A stretch of 64,000 nt of DNA from Paraurantiacibacter namhicola (GCF_001687545.1 NZ_CP016545.1:843501-907500), one strand, 5' to 3'; positions 9,076 through 17,771 are shown, numbered from the stretch's first letter. Notes: a model not told the origin generated them from the letters alone. Translations and numbers: made by a program.

Positions 9076-9708
9076 TCAGCCGTCAGCCGGCCGCTTCACC
9101 CGGACCAGGTACTTTGCCGTTGCGAAGCCCTTCACAAAGGGCAACCTGATCAGCGTCTTGTCAATCCGGCTGCCGGTGGGCAGGGCAGCGACTTCGTCCA
9201 GTTGCAGCCCGCTCGAAAGCATCAGCGAAACGGCAGTCTCGCGCACGAAGAAGCGCAGGTGTGTCCGGTCGAGGATGCCCGCGTCCTGGTAAGTCCATTT
9301 GTCGCCCATCATCAGCGGGCCGGTCACGCTGCGATGGCGGACATTGGGGATGGTGGCCAGCAACACGCCGCCCGGCTTCAGCAGCGTGTGCAGCCGCGCC
9401 ACCATGGCCCATGGGTCCACCAGGTGTTCCAGTATGTCGCAGGCCGTGACGATGTCGAACAGGCCCTGCTCCTCGCCGATACGCTCGATGAAGCCGTCCG
9501 CCGTCAGGTCGCCATTGTAATTGAAGTCCAGCTGGGCGTCGGGGTGGGGTTCCACCATGTCGGCCACGCCCACCACATCGGCAATGCCGGCCTGCTTGGC
9601 CGCAGTGGCGGTCGCGCCATCGCCGCCGCCCACATCCAGCATTTTCCCGCCGCGTGGCAGGTAGGGGAAGATGTCGGACCGGACGTGCGAATGATAACCG
9701 AGCTGCAT
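9076..9708 (-). CDS. Class I SAM-dependent methyltransferase
   Basis: Protein of 210 residues with a single Rossmann methyltransferase domain. Motif I is MLDVGGGDG (about residues 23-31), which binds S-adenosylmethionine. Motif II/post-I is VVGVADM, and motif IV region is FDIVTACDILEHLVDP with the acidic residue and EHL typical of ubiquinone-biosynthesis-like and glycan methyltransferases. It is convergent with the acetyltransferase gene and divergent from a small membrane-protein gene at 9800. The context suggests methylation of a polysaccharide or its precursor, but the substrate is not determined. The start at 9708 gives a normal but short N-terminus; a longer form cannot be excluded. Confidence 0.8.
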   Translation of the reverse strand: MQLGYHSHVRSDIFPYLPRGGKMLDVGGGDGATATAAKQAGIADVVGVADMVEPHPDAQLDFNYNGDLTADGFIERIGEEQGLFDIVTACDILEHLVDPWAMVARLHTLLKPGGVLLATIPNVRHRSVTGPLMMGDKWTYQDAGILDRTHLRFFVRETAVSLMLSSGLQLDEVAALPTGSRIDKTLIRLPFVKGFATAKYLVRVKRPADG

Positions 9709-9799
9709 GGGGTGATGGGTATCCTGAACCTGCCGAGAGCATTGCTTGCTTTCAAGCTACCGAGGCGTTAGCGGCAAGGCGCTTGGAAGGGAAGATTTC

Positions 9800-9919
9800 G
9801 TGGTCGATCATCGCAAATTGGAAACAAACCGTCGCCGCAAGCGGGACCTTTTGTATTACGTCGGGGGTTCTGTGATCATCGTGGTGATCCTGTTTGTCCT
9901 CCTGAACGTCCTGCGCTGA
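9800..9919 (+). CDS. Small single-span membrane protein (39 residues)
   Basis: A short frame starts with GTG at 9800 and stops with TGA at 9917-9919. AAGGGAAG at 9787-9794 is a good ribosome binding site about five bases upstream. The product has a strongly basic N-terminal half (HRKLETNRRRKRD) followed by a 17-20 residue hydrophobic helix (YYVGGSVIIVVILFVLLNVL) and ends at once, so it should sit in the inner membrane with N-in orientation. I know no family for it. It lies between a methyltransferase on the opposite strand and an SGNH hydrolase gene on the same strand, about 96 bases upstream of the latter. The frame is short, so chance occurrence is possible, but the codon use, ribosome binding site and sharp topology favour a real gene. 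Confidence 0.5.
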   Translation: MVDHRKLETNRRRKRDLLYYVGGSVIIVVILFVLLNVLR

Positions 9920-10015
9920 GATAACTCGCGCAAAAGCCGCCGCGCCTGCCGCGATGGCGGGCTAGGTATTCTGCCGTAATTCCAGCTCCCATCCCTTGGC
10001 CTATGTGTACCGGCC

Positions 10016-10600
10016 ATGGGCCGATCCGCATTATACGCACTGGCAGGCAGCGCTGCCCTGCTGACAGGGCTGCTGATTGGCGACCTGCGCGGGGAAAGCC
10101 CGCCCTATGCCAGCGCGCGCACCCCCTTCGTGAAGGTCCTTGCACAGCAATACGGGCCGGCTGACACGTTGGTGCTGGGCGATAGCCTGGTGGAGCAGAC
10201 GTACCTCGCGGGCGCGTGTGGACGCACTTTCAACGCCGGAATCGGCGGGGCGCGCACGCAGCAGGCCATGCAGGCGCTGCCCGGCCTGCTGGAAGCTACG
10301 CAGCCCCGGACGGTGGTGATCGCGATTGGCGCCAACCATTTCGCTGCGGGGGACGAGATGGAGGATTTCCGCCGCCTCTATCCGCAGCTCGTCAGCATGG
10401 CGGGCGGATACGACCTGATCTTGGTCGGCGTGGCGAACTCCCCCGCCGCCAGCGCCTTCGTGGCGCAGACGGCGAAGGAGAGGGGAGCCCGCTATGTCCA
10501 GGCGGTAACCGGGCCGACTGGCCCCGATGGCCTGCACTACACCGCCACCGGGTCGAAGCGGCTGCGTGAAGCGATCGCCGGGGCCTGCCGTCAGGCGTAA
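10016..10600 (+). CDS. SGNH/GDSL-family hydrolase
   Basis: Protein of 194 residues with an N-terminal hydrophobic signal or anchor (residues 5-21, ALYALAGSAALLTGLL) and a complete SGNH catalytic set. Block I is LGDSLVE with nucleophile Ser57, block II GIGGAR with the oxyanion Gly, block III IGANH with Asn107, and block V DGLH with Asp171 and His174. Such enzymes are esterases or acetyl-hydrolases; here de-O-acetylation of a glycan is plausible, since an O-acetyltransferase lies 1 kb upstream. The gene converges with the beta-helix gene on the minus strand and overlaps its end by ten bases. Export to periplasm or surface is inferred from the N-terminus. Confidence 0.8.
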   Translation: MGRSALYALAGSAALLTGLLIGDLRGESPPYASARTPFVKVLAQQYGPADTLVLGDSLVEQTYLAGACGRTFNAGIGGARTQQAMQALPGLLEATQPRTVVIAIGANHFAAGDEMEDFRRLYPQLVSMAGGYDLILVGVANSPAASAFVAQTAKERGARYVQAVTGPTGPDGLHYTATGSKRLREAIAGACRQA

Positions 10601-12687
10601 GGCCCGGCGGCCTGCGGGCCATTGCCGCGCGGATTGCCCGCAAGGTCGAAGGCCAGGACCGCATCGGGCTGGATCCCGCGCGCGGGAGATGCCGCAATCA
10701 GCGCATAGTCTCCGCCGCCCGCACCTGCCATGGGCGCCTCTGCTGTGCCCGAAGTGGACCTGTCCTGTACGAAGCCGGGATCGCCCGCGCCGATCAGGCT
10801 GCCCGGTCCGGGATAAGTCTGCGCTTCGCTTGACGGGGCGTTGGGCAGGGACACGGTGAAGTTGCCCGAACAGCCGACACCGTGGGTCAGCGGGAACTGG
10901 CCGAGACGCGACCCGTCCTGCTGGAAGATGTCGCCCTTGGTGTTGAACTGTTCGCACAAATTCCCGGCATAACGCACCAGCGTGTGCGTGCGGGTCGCCG
11001 CGGGATGCTCGTCATAACAGATGTTCCAGCGGCCGAGCTGGCCCTCGCCAGTCCCGCAATTGTGGAACATGACAGCGTGGCTGACATCGCCGAGCCCGAC
11101 GCTGGCGAGCACGAACGCGGCGGCGCTTGCTTCCGTATGCGTGACCTCGATCAGGTTCTGCACGATGGCCACCGGGCCGATCCGCTGGCCCGCGACGCTG
11201 CCGGCAAAGGTGATCGTCCCGGTCACTGCCGCCGGGCTGCGCCATTCATTGCCATAGAAGAGCGCGCCCTTCGCCGGATCGGCGACGCGGCATGCCCCGG
11301 CATTCGTCATGCGGCTGCCGAGCGTCACCCACGCTTCGGGTCCGCCGCCCGCCATGTCCGCATCCAGCCCGCGCAGCATGCGAAGCTCGCCCGCGCTCGT
11401 CTGGAGGAGGTTGTTGTTATAGCCCGTCATCTGCATCCCATGGACGGATATATGCGAATTCGCGCGCCAAGAACCTGCGTGCCCGGCATTGTCGAACACC
11501 ACGTCATGGAAGCGGACTTCCAGCTGCGCGGCTGCTTCGCCGTAGAAGGCATGGGGACCGGTGCGCGCGATCGTGAGGTCACGGAATGTCAGCGCGCCTT
11601 CGGACAGGCCGGTGGAGTGGTCCTTGAAATAGGTGCGAAGGCTCGCATTCCATTCGAGGATTGCGGCCTCGCGGGCCGTGCCCGGTGCGCGCTCCACGAT
11701 GACCGCCGCGATGTCCTGCGGGTAGAAGGGCTGCCAGCCAATCGCACCGCAGCGCACGCGGTCGAGCACGCGGATGCGCAGGCCGTCGAAGGATCCCGTT
11801 GCCGCCCCCAGCTGGCTGCGTGCCCGGGTGAAGGCCCCGGCCAGCGTCAGGCATGGCGCAGCCAGTGCGGCGGCATTGTCCGCCGAGACGACTCCGGTCG
11901 CGTCGCTTCCGGTTGAGGAGAGGTAAACGACCGGCGGATTGGCCGCGCGGGCGACATCCTTGCGGAACCAGCGGCGAGAGAATTCGCGCGGGGCGGCGTT
12001 GTCCTCGCTGCGCAGCACCGATGCCTCCGCGCCGAACCACGGCACCACTTCGGCTTCCAGCCATACGGGCCCATCGGGCAGGGCGGAGACGTCCAGCGTG
12101 CCGGAATAGGTCTCCAGCGGCTGGCGATCTTCGCATAAGGCGGACAGCCCGGTCTGCGAAACCACCTGCCAGGCAGTCGAGGCCGCGCCATTGCTGGCCC
12201 GCACGCGCACGCATGCCACCTGCCGGCCAGTACCGTCGACCGGATCGGGCCGGGCGTCGCGGTGGAAAGCGACCAGCTCCCACGCCAGCGCTGCGCCCAC
12301 GATTTCCCGCGCCGGCATGGTCCATGCGGCAATCGGTTTCGGCGCGGCGGCGGTGCTGGCGTTGTCCCAGCCCGCGACCGCGTCCGTAGCGTAGAGATAA
12401 TCGGACAGGGCGACGCGGCCGGGTGTATCCTGCGCGTGGTCGGGCCAGGCTTCACGCACGCGCTTCGTCAGCAGGGTGGTGGCGGCGTGGCTGGCCGGCG
12501 CCCCACTTGCCGAGAAGCCCTGCCTTTGCACAGCCAGTGGCTGCATGGAGAGGTCCTGCGGCGAGTCCAGCCGGACCGACCAGCCGTTGTCCTCGATTGT
12601 TGGCGGCGGGGCAGCCACCACGCCGCTGCCGCCGGGCAGCGCACGCCTGCGATGGCGCGCGCCGTAGCCAAAGCCCAGGCGCCCCAT
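10591..12687 (-). CDS. Beta-helix protein, candidate GTA head-spike fibre (GhsB-like)
   Basis: Protein of 698 residues without a signal peptide. The first 25 residues are basic and Gly-rich (MGRLGFGYGARHRRR), followed by a beta-sandwich-like region (about 30-260), and then a right-handed parallel beta-helix region (about 260-690) with motifs such as GLRIRVLDRV, ALTFRDLTIARTG and VRFHDVVFDNAG. This layout fits a phage tail-spike or fibre. The upstream gene (GTA spike base-like) overlaps its start as TGATG, so the two are translated together. In Rhodobacter capsulatus the gene transfer agent head spikes are encoded as a pair, base (rcc01079) and fibre (rcc01080), outside the main GTA cluster. 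I infer that this is the fibre. An alternative is a polysaccharide lyase or hydrolase of the capsule locus, because beta-helix enzymes are common in such loci. Confidence 0.6.
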   Translation of the reverse strand: MGRLGFGYGARHRRRALPGGSGVVAAPPPTIEDNGWSVRLDSPQDLSMQPLAVQRQGFSASGAPASHAATTLLTKRVREAWPDHAQDTPGRVALSDYLYATDAVAGWDNASTAAAPKPIAAWTMPAREIVGAALAWELVAFHRDARPDPVDGTGRQVACVRVRASNGAASTAWQVVSQTGLSALCEDRQPLETYSGTLDVSALPDGPVWLEAEVVPWFGAEASVLRSEDNAAPREFSRRWFRKDVARAANPPVVYLSSTGSDATGVVSADNAAALAAPCLTLAGAFTRARSQLGAATGSFDGLRIRVLDRVRCGAIGWQPFYPQDIAAVIVERAPGTAREAAILEWNASLRTYFKDHSTGLSEGALTFRDLTIARTGPHAFYGEAAAQLEVRFHDVVFDNAGHAGSWRANSHISVHGMQMTGYNNNLLQTSAGELRMLRGLDADMAGGGPEAWVTLGSRMTNAGACRVADPAKGALFYGNEWRSPAAVTGTITFAGSVAGQRIGPVAIVQNLIEVTHTEASAAAFVLASVGLGDVSHAVMFHNCGTGEGQLGRWNICYDEHPAATRTHTLVRYAGNLCEQFNTKGDIFQQDGSRLGQFPLTHGVGCSGNFTVSLPNAPSSEAQTYPGPGSLIGAGDPGFVQDRSTSGTAEAPMAGAGGGDYALIAASPARGIQPDAVLAFDLAGNPRGNGPQAAGPYA

Positions 12688-12956
12688 CAGGAAAGGCCGA
12701 CCAGGTCGGCGGCCGTGGTCCCGGACACGCGCACGGCCCGCACTCGAATGTCGAGGATGCTGCCGGCGGGCACGTTGCGGAAGGTCACATCGACATCCGC
12801 ATCCGCTGCGCGCAGCACGATATCGCCGCCCGTGCCAACATAGATCGCCTTGGTCAGCCGATCGAGGTCGGCATTGTCGGCAGGGGTGACAGGGAAACAG
12901 TCACGCGCAGGATCGCCGGGCGTGTCCACGGTGCGGTTGAAGGGGTCGAAAGCCAT
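12687..12956 (-). CDS. GTA head-spike base protein-like (GhsA, rcc01079 family)
   Basis: Small protein of 89 residues with an N-terminus MAFDPFNRTVDTPGDPARD and the conserved body DLDRLTKAIYVGTGGDIVL...VTFRNVPAGSILDIRV...GTTAADLVG. I recognise this pattern as the small spike base protein family that occurs in alphaproteobacterial phages and gene transfer agents (Rhodobacter rcc01079, GhsA), based on memory of the family. There is no signal peptide, as expected for a capsid component. GGAGAA lies just upstream of ATG 12956. The downstream beta-helix gene begins within its stop codon (TGATG), which supports a base plus fibre pair. No other phage or GTA structural gene is present in the window, consistent with the detached position of this pair in other genomes. 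Confidence 0.7.
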   Translation of the reverse strand: MAFDPFNRTVDTPGDPARDCFPVTPADNADLDRLTKAIYVGTGGDIVLRAADADVDVTFRNVPAGSILDIRVRAVRVSGTTAADLVGLS

Positions 12957-13179
12957 TGTCGTTCTCCGGATGATGATTCGGGAAGGGGAGAACGGGTCCG
13001 CTATTCAGGGGTGAGATTTGTAGGAAAGCGGAAAGTTCTCAGGCCGCCCCGGCCTGCCACACTGACCGTCCCTTGCGCCTCCGCCGAAACGGGCCGTAAA
13101 TCCCACCATGAGCCAGGCCGGTGAACACCGCTGCGCTTTATGTAGAACTTTGCGGCAGGGACGCTATTAAGTCCCCCGC

Positions 13180-14526
13180 ATGTCGAGCATTGCCGTCACC
13201 TCCAGCCGTCCCGCACCCGCCGCGGAACCGGCGCGCAGCCGCGCCGAAGCGACCGCCGCAGGGCCGGTCTGGATTGCCGCGCTGCTGTTCTACGCAGCCA
13301 TGCTGCCCCGTGAGATCAGGCTGCAGTTCGGCCAGTTCGTGATCTTCCCGGACCGCGCATACATGTATGCGATGACGCCGTTTATCCTGATGGCGATCGC
13401 GCGCGGGGCCTTGCGCTTCCGCCCGATAGACACCTGCGTGTTTGGTGCAGCGGCGTGGATGATCGTGGCCATGATGGCCAATTACGGGTTTGCCGATGGC
13501 CTGGAGCGCGGCGGCGCGCAGGCTTTCGATACGGTGCTGGCTTACCTGATCGGGCGGATATCGGTCCGCTCGCTGCACGACCTGCGACGCCTGCTGGTTT
13601 TTGTCGCCCCGGGCTTCGCCATTTCGGGCGGGATCATGCTTCTCGAAAGTGTGTCGCGACGCCTGATCCTCCAGCCGCTGGCGCAGAGCGTTTTCGGGCC
13701 CCTGCCGGTCTATCTCAGCGGTGAAGAGGCTGGCGTTCAAAACCGCGCTGGGGAGATCAGGCTTGGCCTCATGCGCGCACAGGCAGGCTTCCCGCACTCG
13801 ATCCTTGCCGGCGTTTTCCTTGCAAGCGGCCTTGGGCTTTACCTGTTCGGCTGGCTCAAGATGCCTCCAAAGATGGCCGGGATCGCCGGATCGCTGTTCG
13901 GTTTCTTCTCGCTGAGCTCGGCAGCGATCCTGGCCCTGATGGTGACAGCCGGTCTGACGGCGTATGAATTCCTCCAGCGGCGCATCCGCGAACTGAACTG
14001 GCCGCTGCTGATCGGCGCGGTCATAGCGGTTGCGACCGTGATCCAGATTGCTTCGAAGAGCGGTCTTGTCAGCGTATTCGTACGTTACTTCACGCTCAGC
14101 CCGGCAACCGGCTATTTCCGGACGCTGATCTGGGAATACGGGCTGTTGTCGGTGAGCAATTACCCGATCTTCGGCATCGGTTTCGAAGGCTACGAACGGC
14201 CGACCTGGGTGGTGACCGAATCGATCGACGCCCACTGGCTGCTGCTGGCTGTGCGTTACGGCATTCCCTCGGCGCTGCTTCTGACCGGCTTTTTCGTCGG
14301 AGCGATTACGCTGGTCGCCCGCGCAAGCTCGCGCCTGCCAATGGCGGACCTGATGACAATGCGCGGCCTGGCATTCGCGCTGGTCACCCTTTTCCTGACC
14401 GGTTTCACGGTGGCATTTACCGGCGGCATCTTCGCCTATTTCATCGCCCTGGCCGGGATCGGCATCACGATCTCGCACAATCTGCAGACGCAGGCGGCCG
14501 CAGGCCCGCAAACCGGGGCAGCCTGA
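13180..14526 (+). CDS. Wzy-like polysaccharide polymerase / O-antigen ligase-like membrane protein
   Basis: Polytopic membrane protein of 448 residues with a polar N-terminal tail of about 28 residues and roughly eleven hydrophobic helices. A long periplasmic loop holds GYFRTLIWEYGLLSVSNYPIFGIGFEGYERP, where G-I-G-F and the preceding R resemble the Wzy/WaaL periplasmic motif. The ligase motif HAHNDYLE of the first family member (272-1660) is not present; instead ESIDAHWLLLAVRYG occupies that place, so I favour a polymerase of the GumE/ExoQ-like type. Its stop codon overlaps the ATG of wecG (TGATG), which ties it to the ManNAc-type glycan genes downstream. There is no clear Shine-Dalgarno before the ATG. 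Confidence 0.8.
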   Translation: MSSIAVTSSRPAPAAEPARSRAEATAAGPVWIAALLFYAAMLPREIRLQFGQFVIFPDRAYMYAMTPFILMAIARGALRFRPIDTCVFGAAAWMIVAMMANYGFADGLERGGAQAFDTVLAYLIGRISVRSLHDLRRLLVFVAPGFAISGGIMLLESVSRRLILQPLAQSVFGPLPVYLSGEEAGVQNRAGEIRLGLMRAQAGFPHSILAGVFLASGLGLYLFGWLKMPPKMAGIAGSLFGFFSLSSAAILALMVTAGLTAYEFLQRRIRELNWPLLIGAVIAVATVIQIASKSGLVSVFVRYFTLSPATGYFRTLIWEYGLLSVSNYPIFGIGFEGYERPTWVVTESIDAHWLLLAVRYGIPSALLLTGFFVGAITLVARASSRLPMADLMTMRGLAFALVTLFLTGFTVAFTGGIFAYFIALAGIGITISHNLQTQAAAGPQTGAA

Positions 14527-15293
14527 TGCAGCAGGCAGCAAGTCGCATCACGTTCTTCGGGACGCCCGTCGACCTGCTCGACCGGGAACAGACGCTGGCG
14601 CGTGCGCAGCAGGCTATGGATAGCGGTCAGCCGCTGCGCCACACCGCGCTCAATGTCGCGAAGCTGATCAAGCTGGAAGGCGATGAACTGCTGGCCGAGG
14701 ACGTGCGCGGCAGCGACCTTGTGGGCATTGATGGCATGGGGATCGTGCTGGGCCTGAAGCTGTTCGGCGTGGACAAGGCTGAACGGGTCGCCGGCGTCGA
14801 CCTGTTCCTCGACGTGCTGGCCCTGTGCGCGCGGACCGGGCGGCGGCCCTATATCCTCGGCGCGAGGCAGGACGTGCTCGAGCGCGCGATGGCAGAGGCG
14901 ATGCAGCGCAATCCGGGCCTTGAGTTCGCAGGCGCGCGCAACGGCTATTACGGGCCGGACGACGTGCCGCAGATCGTGGCTGACATCCGTGTCAGCGGCG
15001 CGGACTGCCTGTTCGTAGCCATGCCGACGCCGCGCAAGGAGCGTTTCCTCAATGCCCATGCCAGGGACCTCGGCGTGCCCTTCATCATGGGTGTGGGGGG
15101 CAGCGTGGACGTGCTGGCGGGCCACGTCAGCCGCGCACCGCGATGGATGCAGCGCAACGGCCTCGAATGGTTCCACCGCATGGTGAAGGAGCCGCGCAAG
15201 ATGTTCTGGCGCTATGCCAGCACCAATGCCGCCTATGCGTGGCTGCTGTTGAAGACGAAGCTGTCGGGCCGCAATCCGCTGGAGCGGTATTGA
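14526..15293 (+). CDS. WecG/TagA/CpsF-family glycosyltransferase (GT26)
   Basis: Protein of 255 residues that matches the WecG/TagA family along its length. Visible motifs are ITFFGTPVDLLDR at the N-terminus, DGMGIVLGLKL, PYILGARQDVLERA, FVAMPTPRKERFL, MGVGGSVDVLAGH and the C-terminal RAPRWMQRNGLEWFHRMVKEPRKMFWRY. E. coli WecG transfers ManNAcA from UDP-ManNAcA to lipid II(ECA), and TagA transfers ManNAc, both to GlcNAc-PP-undecaprenyl at the inner membrane. Genes for UDP-ManNAc dehydrogenase and epimerase follow, so the donor is likely UDP-ManNAcA or UDP-ManNAc. The start overlaps the stop of the polymerase gene by one base. Confidence 0.9.
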   Translation: MQQAASRITFFGTPVDLLDREQTLARAQQAMDSGQPLRHTALNVAKLIKLEGDELLAEDVRGSDLVGIDGMGIVLGLKLFGVDKAERVAGVDLFLDVLALCARTGRRPYILGARQDVLERAMAEAMQRNPGLEFAGARNGYYGPDDVPQIVADIRVSGADCLFVAMPTPRKERFLNAHARDLGVPFIMGVGGSVDVLAGHVSRAPRWMQRNGLEWFHRMVKEPRKMFWRYASTNAAYAWLLLKTKLSGRNPLERY

Positions 15294-15359
15294 CGGGGTG
15301 GCAATCATCGCGCGCTAGGCTATTGCGCGCGGCATCCGGCAAAGATTGGGGCTTTTCCT

Positions 15360-16616
15360 GTGAGTGAACCCGAAAAGAGTTTTGACGTGGCCATGATCGG
15401 CCTCGGCTATATCGGCCTGCCGACTGCTGCCGTCATTGCGCGCAGCGGCCTCAGCGTGCGCGGCGTCGATATCAACCGCGAAGCTGTCGACACGATCAAC
15501 GCTGGCGGCGTGCATATCGAGGAAAAGGATCTCGACGCGCTGGTGCGCGACGTGGTCAGCCGCGGGCTGCTGTCGGCCAGCACCGAGGCGCCGGAAGCGG
15601 ACACCTTCCTGATTGCTGTGCCCACGCCCTTCAAGGGCGATCACCAGCCGGACATTTCCTATGTCCTCTCGGCACTTGAGATGATCGCGCCGAAGGTACG
15701 CCCCGGCAATTGCGTGATCCTGGAGAGCACCTCGCCGGTCGGGACCACCAAGCAGATCGCCGCGCGGCTGGCGGAGCTGCGGCCCGACCTGAAAGTGCCC
15801 GGGCATTGCGAGGATGGCGCGCATGACGTCCACCTCGCCTATTGCCCGGAGCGTGTGCTGCCCGGCCACATCATCGCCGAACTGGTCGCCAACGACCGCG
15901 TGATCGGCGGGCTGACCCCTGCCTGTTCGGAGCGCGCCGCGGCATTCTACCAGCAGTTCGTTGACGGGGCCTGCCTGCCGACCGAAGCGGGCGCGGCGGA
16001 AATGGTGAAGCTGTCCGAAAACAGCTTCCGCGACGTCAATATCGCCTTCGCCAACGAGCTGTCACTGATTGCTGAGGAGATGGGCATCGACGTGTGGGAG
16101 GTCATCCGCCTCGCCAACCGTCACCCGCGAGTCAACATCCTGCAGCCCGGCCCGGGCGTGGGCGGGCATTGCATCGCGGTTGACCCCTGGTTCCTGGTCG
16201 CGGCCACGCCGGACAAGGCGCGCCTGATCCGCACCGCGCGCGAAGTGAACGACGGCAAGGCTGTCCATGTCGCGGAGCGGCTGAAGGGCATGATGGACGC
16301 GAGGCCGGACGCGAAGCTCGCCCTGCTCGGCCTCGCCTTCAAGCCGAATATCGATGATTTCCGCGAAAGCCCCGCGCTCGAAATCGCCGAGGAGCTGGTC
16401 GCCGATTACGCCGATCGCCTGCTGGTGGTGGAGCCCTTCACCAAAGCCCTGCCCGGCAAGCTGGCCGGCAGCGGCGCGGTGCTGACATCGCTGGACGATG
16501 CCATGGCGCAGGCAGACCTTGTCGCCGTGCTGGTCGACCACGATGCCTTCAAGAATGCCCCGCGCTCCATAGCGTCGGGCAAGACGATTTACGATACGCG
16601 CGGGATGTGGGCATGA
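15360..16616 (+). CDS. wecC: UDP-N-acetyl-D-mannosamine dehydrogenase
   Basis: Protein of 418 residues of the UDP-glucose/GDP-mannose dehydrogenase superfamily. It oxidises UDP-ManNAc twice with NAD+ to UDP-ManNAcA. The N-terminal NAD-binding motif is MIGLGYIGLP; the substrate region has YCPERVLPG; the catalytic cysteine is in GPGVGGHCIAVDPWFL; the C-terminal domain starts near ALLGLAFKPNIDDFRESPA. The phrase CPERVLPG is characteristic of the WecC subgroup rather than UDP-glucose dehydrogenase. It starts with GTG at 15360, and its stop overlaps the ATG of the 2-epimerase gene (ATGA). The pair supplies UDP-ManNAcA for the WecG-like transferase just upstream. Confidence 0.93.
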   Translation: MSEPEKSFDVAMIGLGYIGLPTAAVIARSGLSVRGVDINREAVDTINAGGVHIEEKDLDALVRDVVSRGLLSASTEAPEADTFLIAVPTPFKGDHQPDISYVLSALEMIAPKVRPGNCVILESTSPVGTTKQIAARLAELRPDLKVPGHCEDGAHDVHLAYCPERVLPGHIIAELVANDRVIGGLTPACSERAAAFYQQFVDGACLPTEAGAAEMVKLSENSFRDVNIAFANELSLIAEEMGIDVWEVIRLANRHPRVNILQPGPGVGGHCIAVDPWFLVAATPDKARLIRTAREVNDGKAVHVAERLKGMMDARPDAKLALLGLAFKPNIDDFRESPALEIAEELVADYADRLLVVEPFTKALPGKLAGSGAVLTSLDDAMAQADLVAVLVDHDAFKNAPRSIASGKTIYDTRGMWA

Positions 16617-17761
16617 GCGCGCCTGCCAAGTCCGGCGCGCCGCGCATTCTCGTCAGCTTCGGCACGAGGCCGGAAGCGATCAAGATGTTCCCCGTCGTTC
16701 ACGCCCTGCGCGAGCATGGGGGCATGGATGTGCGCGTGGCGCTGACTGCGCAGCACCGCGAATTGCTCGACCAGGTGATGGAGATTGGCGGGATCAGCGC
16801 CGATATCGACCTCGACCTGATGACGCCGGGCCAGTCGCTCGACGCGCTGTCGGCGCGCATCATCACGAAATACGGCGCCGCGCTGGACGAGTGGGAGCCG
16901 GACCGGGTCATCGTACATGGCGACACGCTGACGACCATGATGGTGACGCTGGCGAGTTACTTCCGCCGCATCCCCGTCGGCCATGTCGAGGCGGGCCTGC
17001 GCAGCGGCAACATCTATTCCCCCTGGCCGGAGGAAGTGAACCGCAAGGTGACGGGCGCGGTTGCCGACCTGAACTTCGCCCCGACCGAGGGCGCGGCAGA
17101 GGCGCTGCGGCGCGAGAATGTTTCCGAGGACAGCATCTTCGTCACCGGCAACACGGTGATCGACGCGCTGCTGGCAACGCATGACAAGGTGAAGGCCGAT
17201 CCCTCGCTCGCCAGCGGGCTGGACGATGTCGCCGCGCGCTTTGCCGGCAAGCGTATCGTGGGCCTGACCGCGCACCGGCGAGAGAACTTTGGCGAGGGCA
17301 TGCAGAACATCGCTGCGGCCGTGGCGGAGATCGCTCGGCGCGAAGATGTGGCCGTGGTCTTCCCGGTCCATCCCAACCCCAATGTCCGCCCCGTCATGGA
17401 AGCGGCGCTGGGTCACCTCGACAATGTCGCGCTGATCGAACCGCTAGATTACCCGCACTTCGTCCGCCTGATGGGCATGGCAGAACTGCTGCTGACCGAT
17501 AGCGGCGGCGTGCAGGAAGAGGCGCCCAGCCTGGGCAAGCCGGTGCTGGTCATGCGCGACACGACCGAACGGCCCGAAGGCGTGGATGCAGGTACGGCCA
17601 AGCTGGTCGCCACGGACCGGGCGCGGATTGTCAGCGAGGCGAACCGCCTGCTCGATGACAAGGCGGCCTATGATGCGATGGCTCAGGCGCACAATCCCTA
17701 TGGGGACGGCAAGGCCAGCGCGCGCATTGCGAAGGCCGTGGCCGAGGCGCACGGCCTGTAA
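16613..17761 (+). CDS. wecB: UDP-N-acetylglucosamine 2-epimerase (non-hydrolysing)
   Basis: Protein of 382 residues that converts UDP-GlcNAc to UDP-ManNAc. GT-B type epimerase signatures are visible: SFGTRPEAIKMFP, HGDTLTTM, GHVEAGLRS, HRRENFG (the loop with a conserved Arg/Glu) and TDSGGVQEEAP followed by RDTTERPEG near the C-terminus. ATG at 16613 overlaps the wecC stop (ATGA) and is preferred over an in-frame GTG six bases upstream. It ends the forward run wzy-wecG-wecC-wecB. The following GT2 gene converges on it. Confidence 0.94.
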   Translation: MSAPAKSGAPRILVSFGTRPEAIKMFPVVHALREHGGMDVRVALTAQHRELLDQVMEIGGISADIDLDLMTPGQSLDALSARIITKYGAALDEWEPDRVIVHGDTLTTMMVTLASYFRRIPVGHVEAGLRSGNIYSPWPEEVNRKVTGAVADLNFAPTEGAAEALRRENVSEDSIFVTGNTVIDALLATHDKVKADPSLASGLDDVAARFAGKRIVGLTAHRRENFGEGMQNIAAAVAEIARREDVAVVFPVHPNPNVRPVMEAALGHLDNVALIEPLDYPHFVRLMGMAELLLTDSGGVQEEAPSLGKPVLVMRDTTERPEGVDAGTAKLVATDRARIVSEANRLLDDKAAYDAMAQAHNPYGDGKASARIAKAVAEAHGL

Positions 17762-17771
17762 ACCGAACCGA

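Noticed and set aside
12957..13179. The 223-base gap between the spike genes and the Wzy-like gene as a further gene or RNA
   Set aside because: No frame with a ribosome binding site and no convincing hairpin was found; it probably holds only the two divergent promoters.
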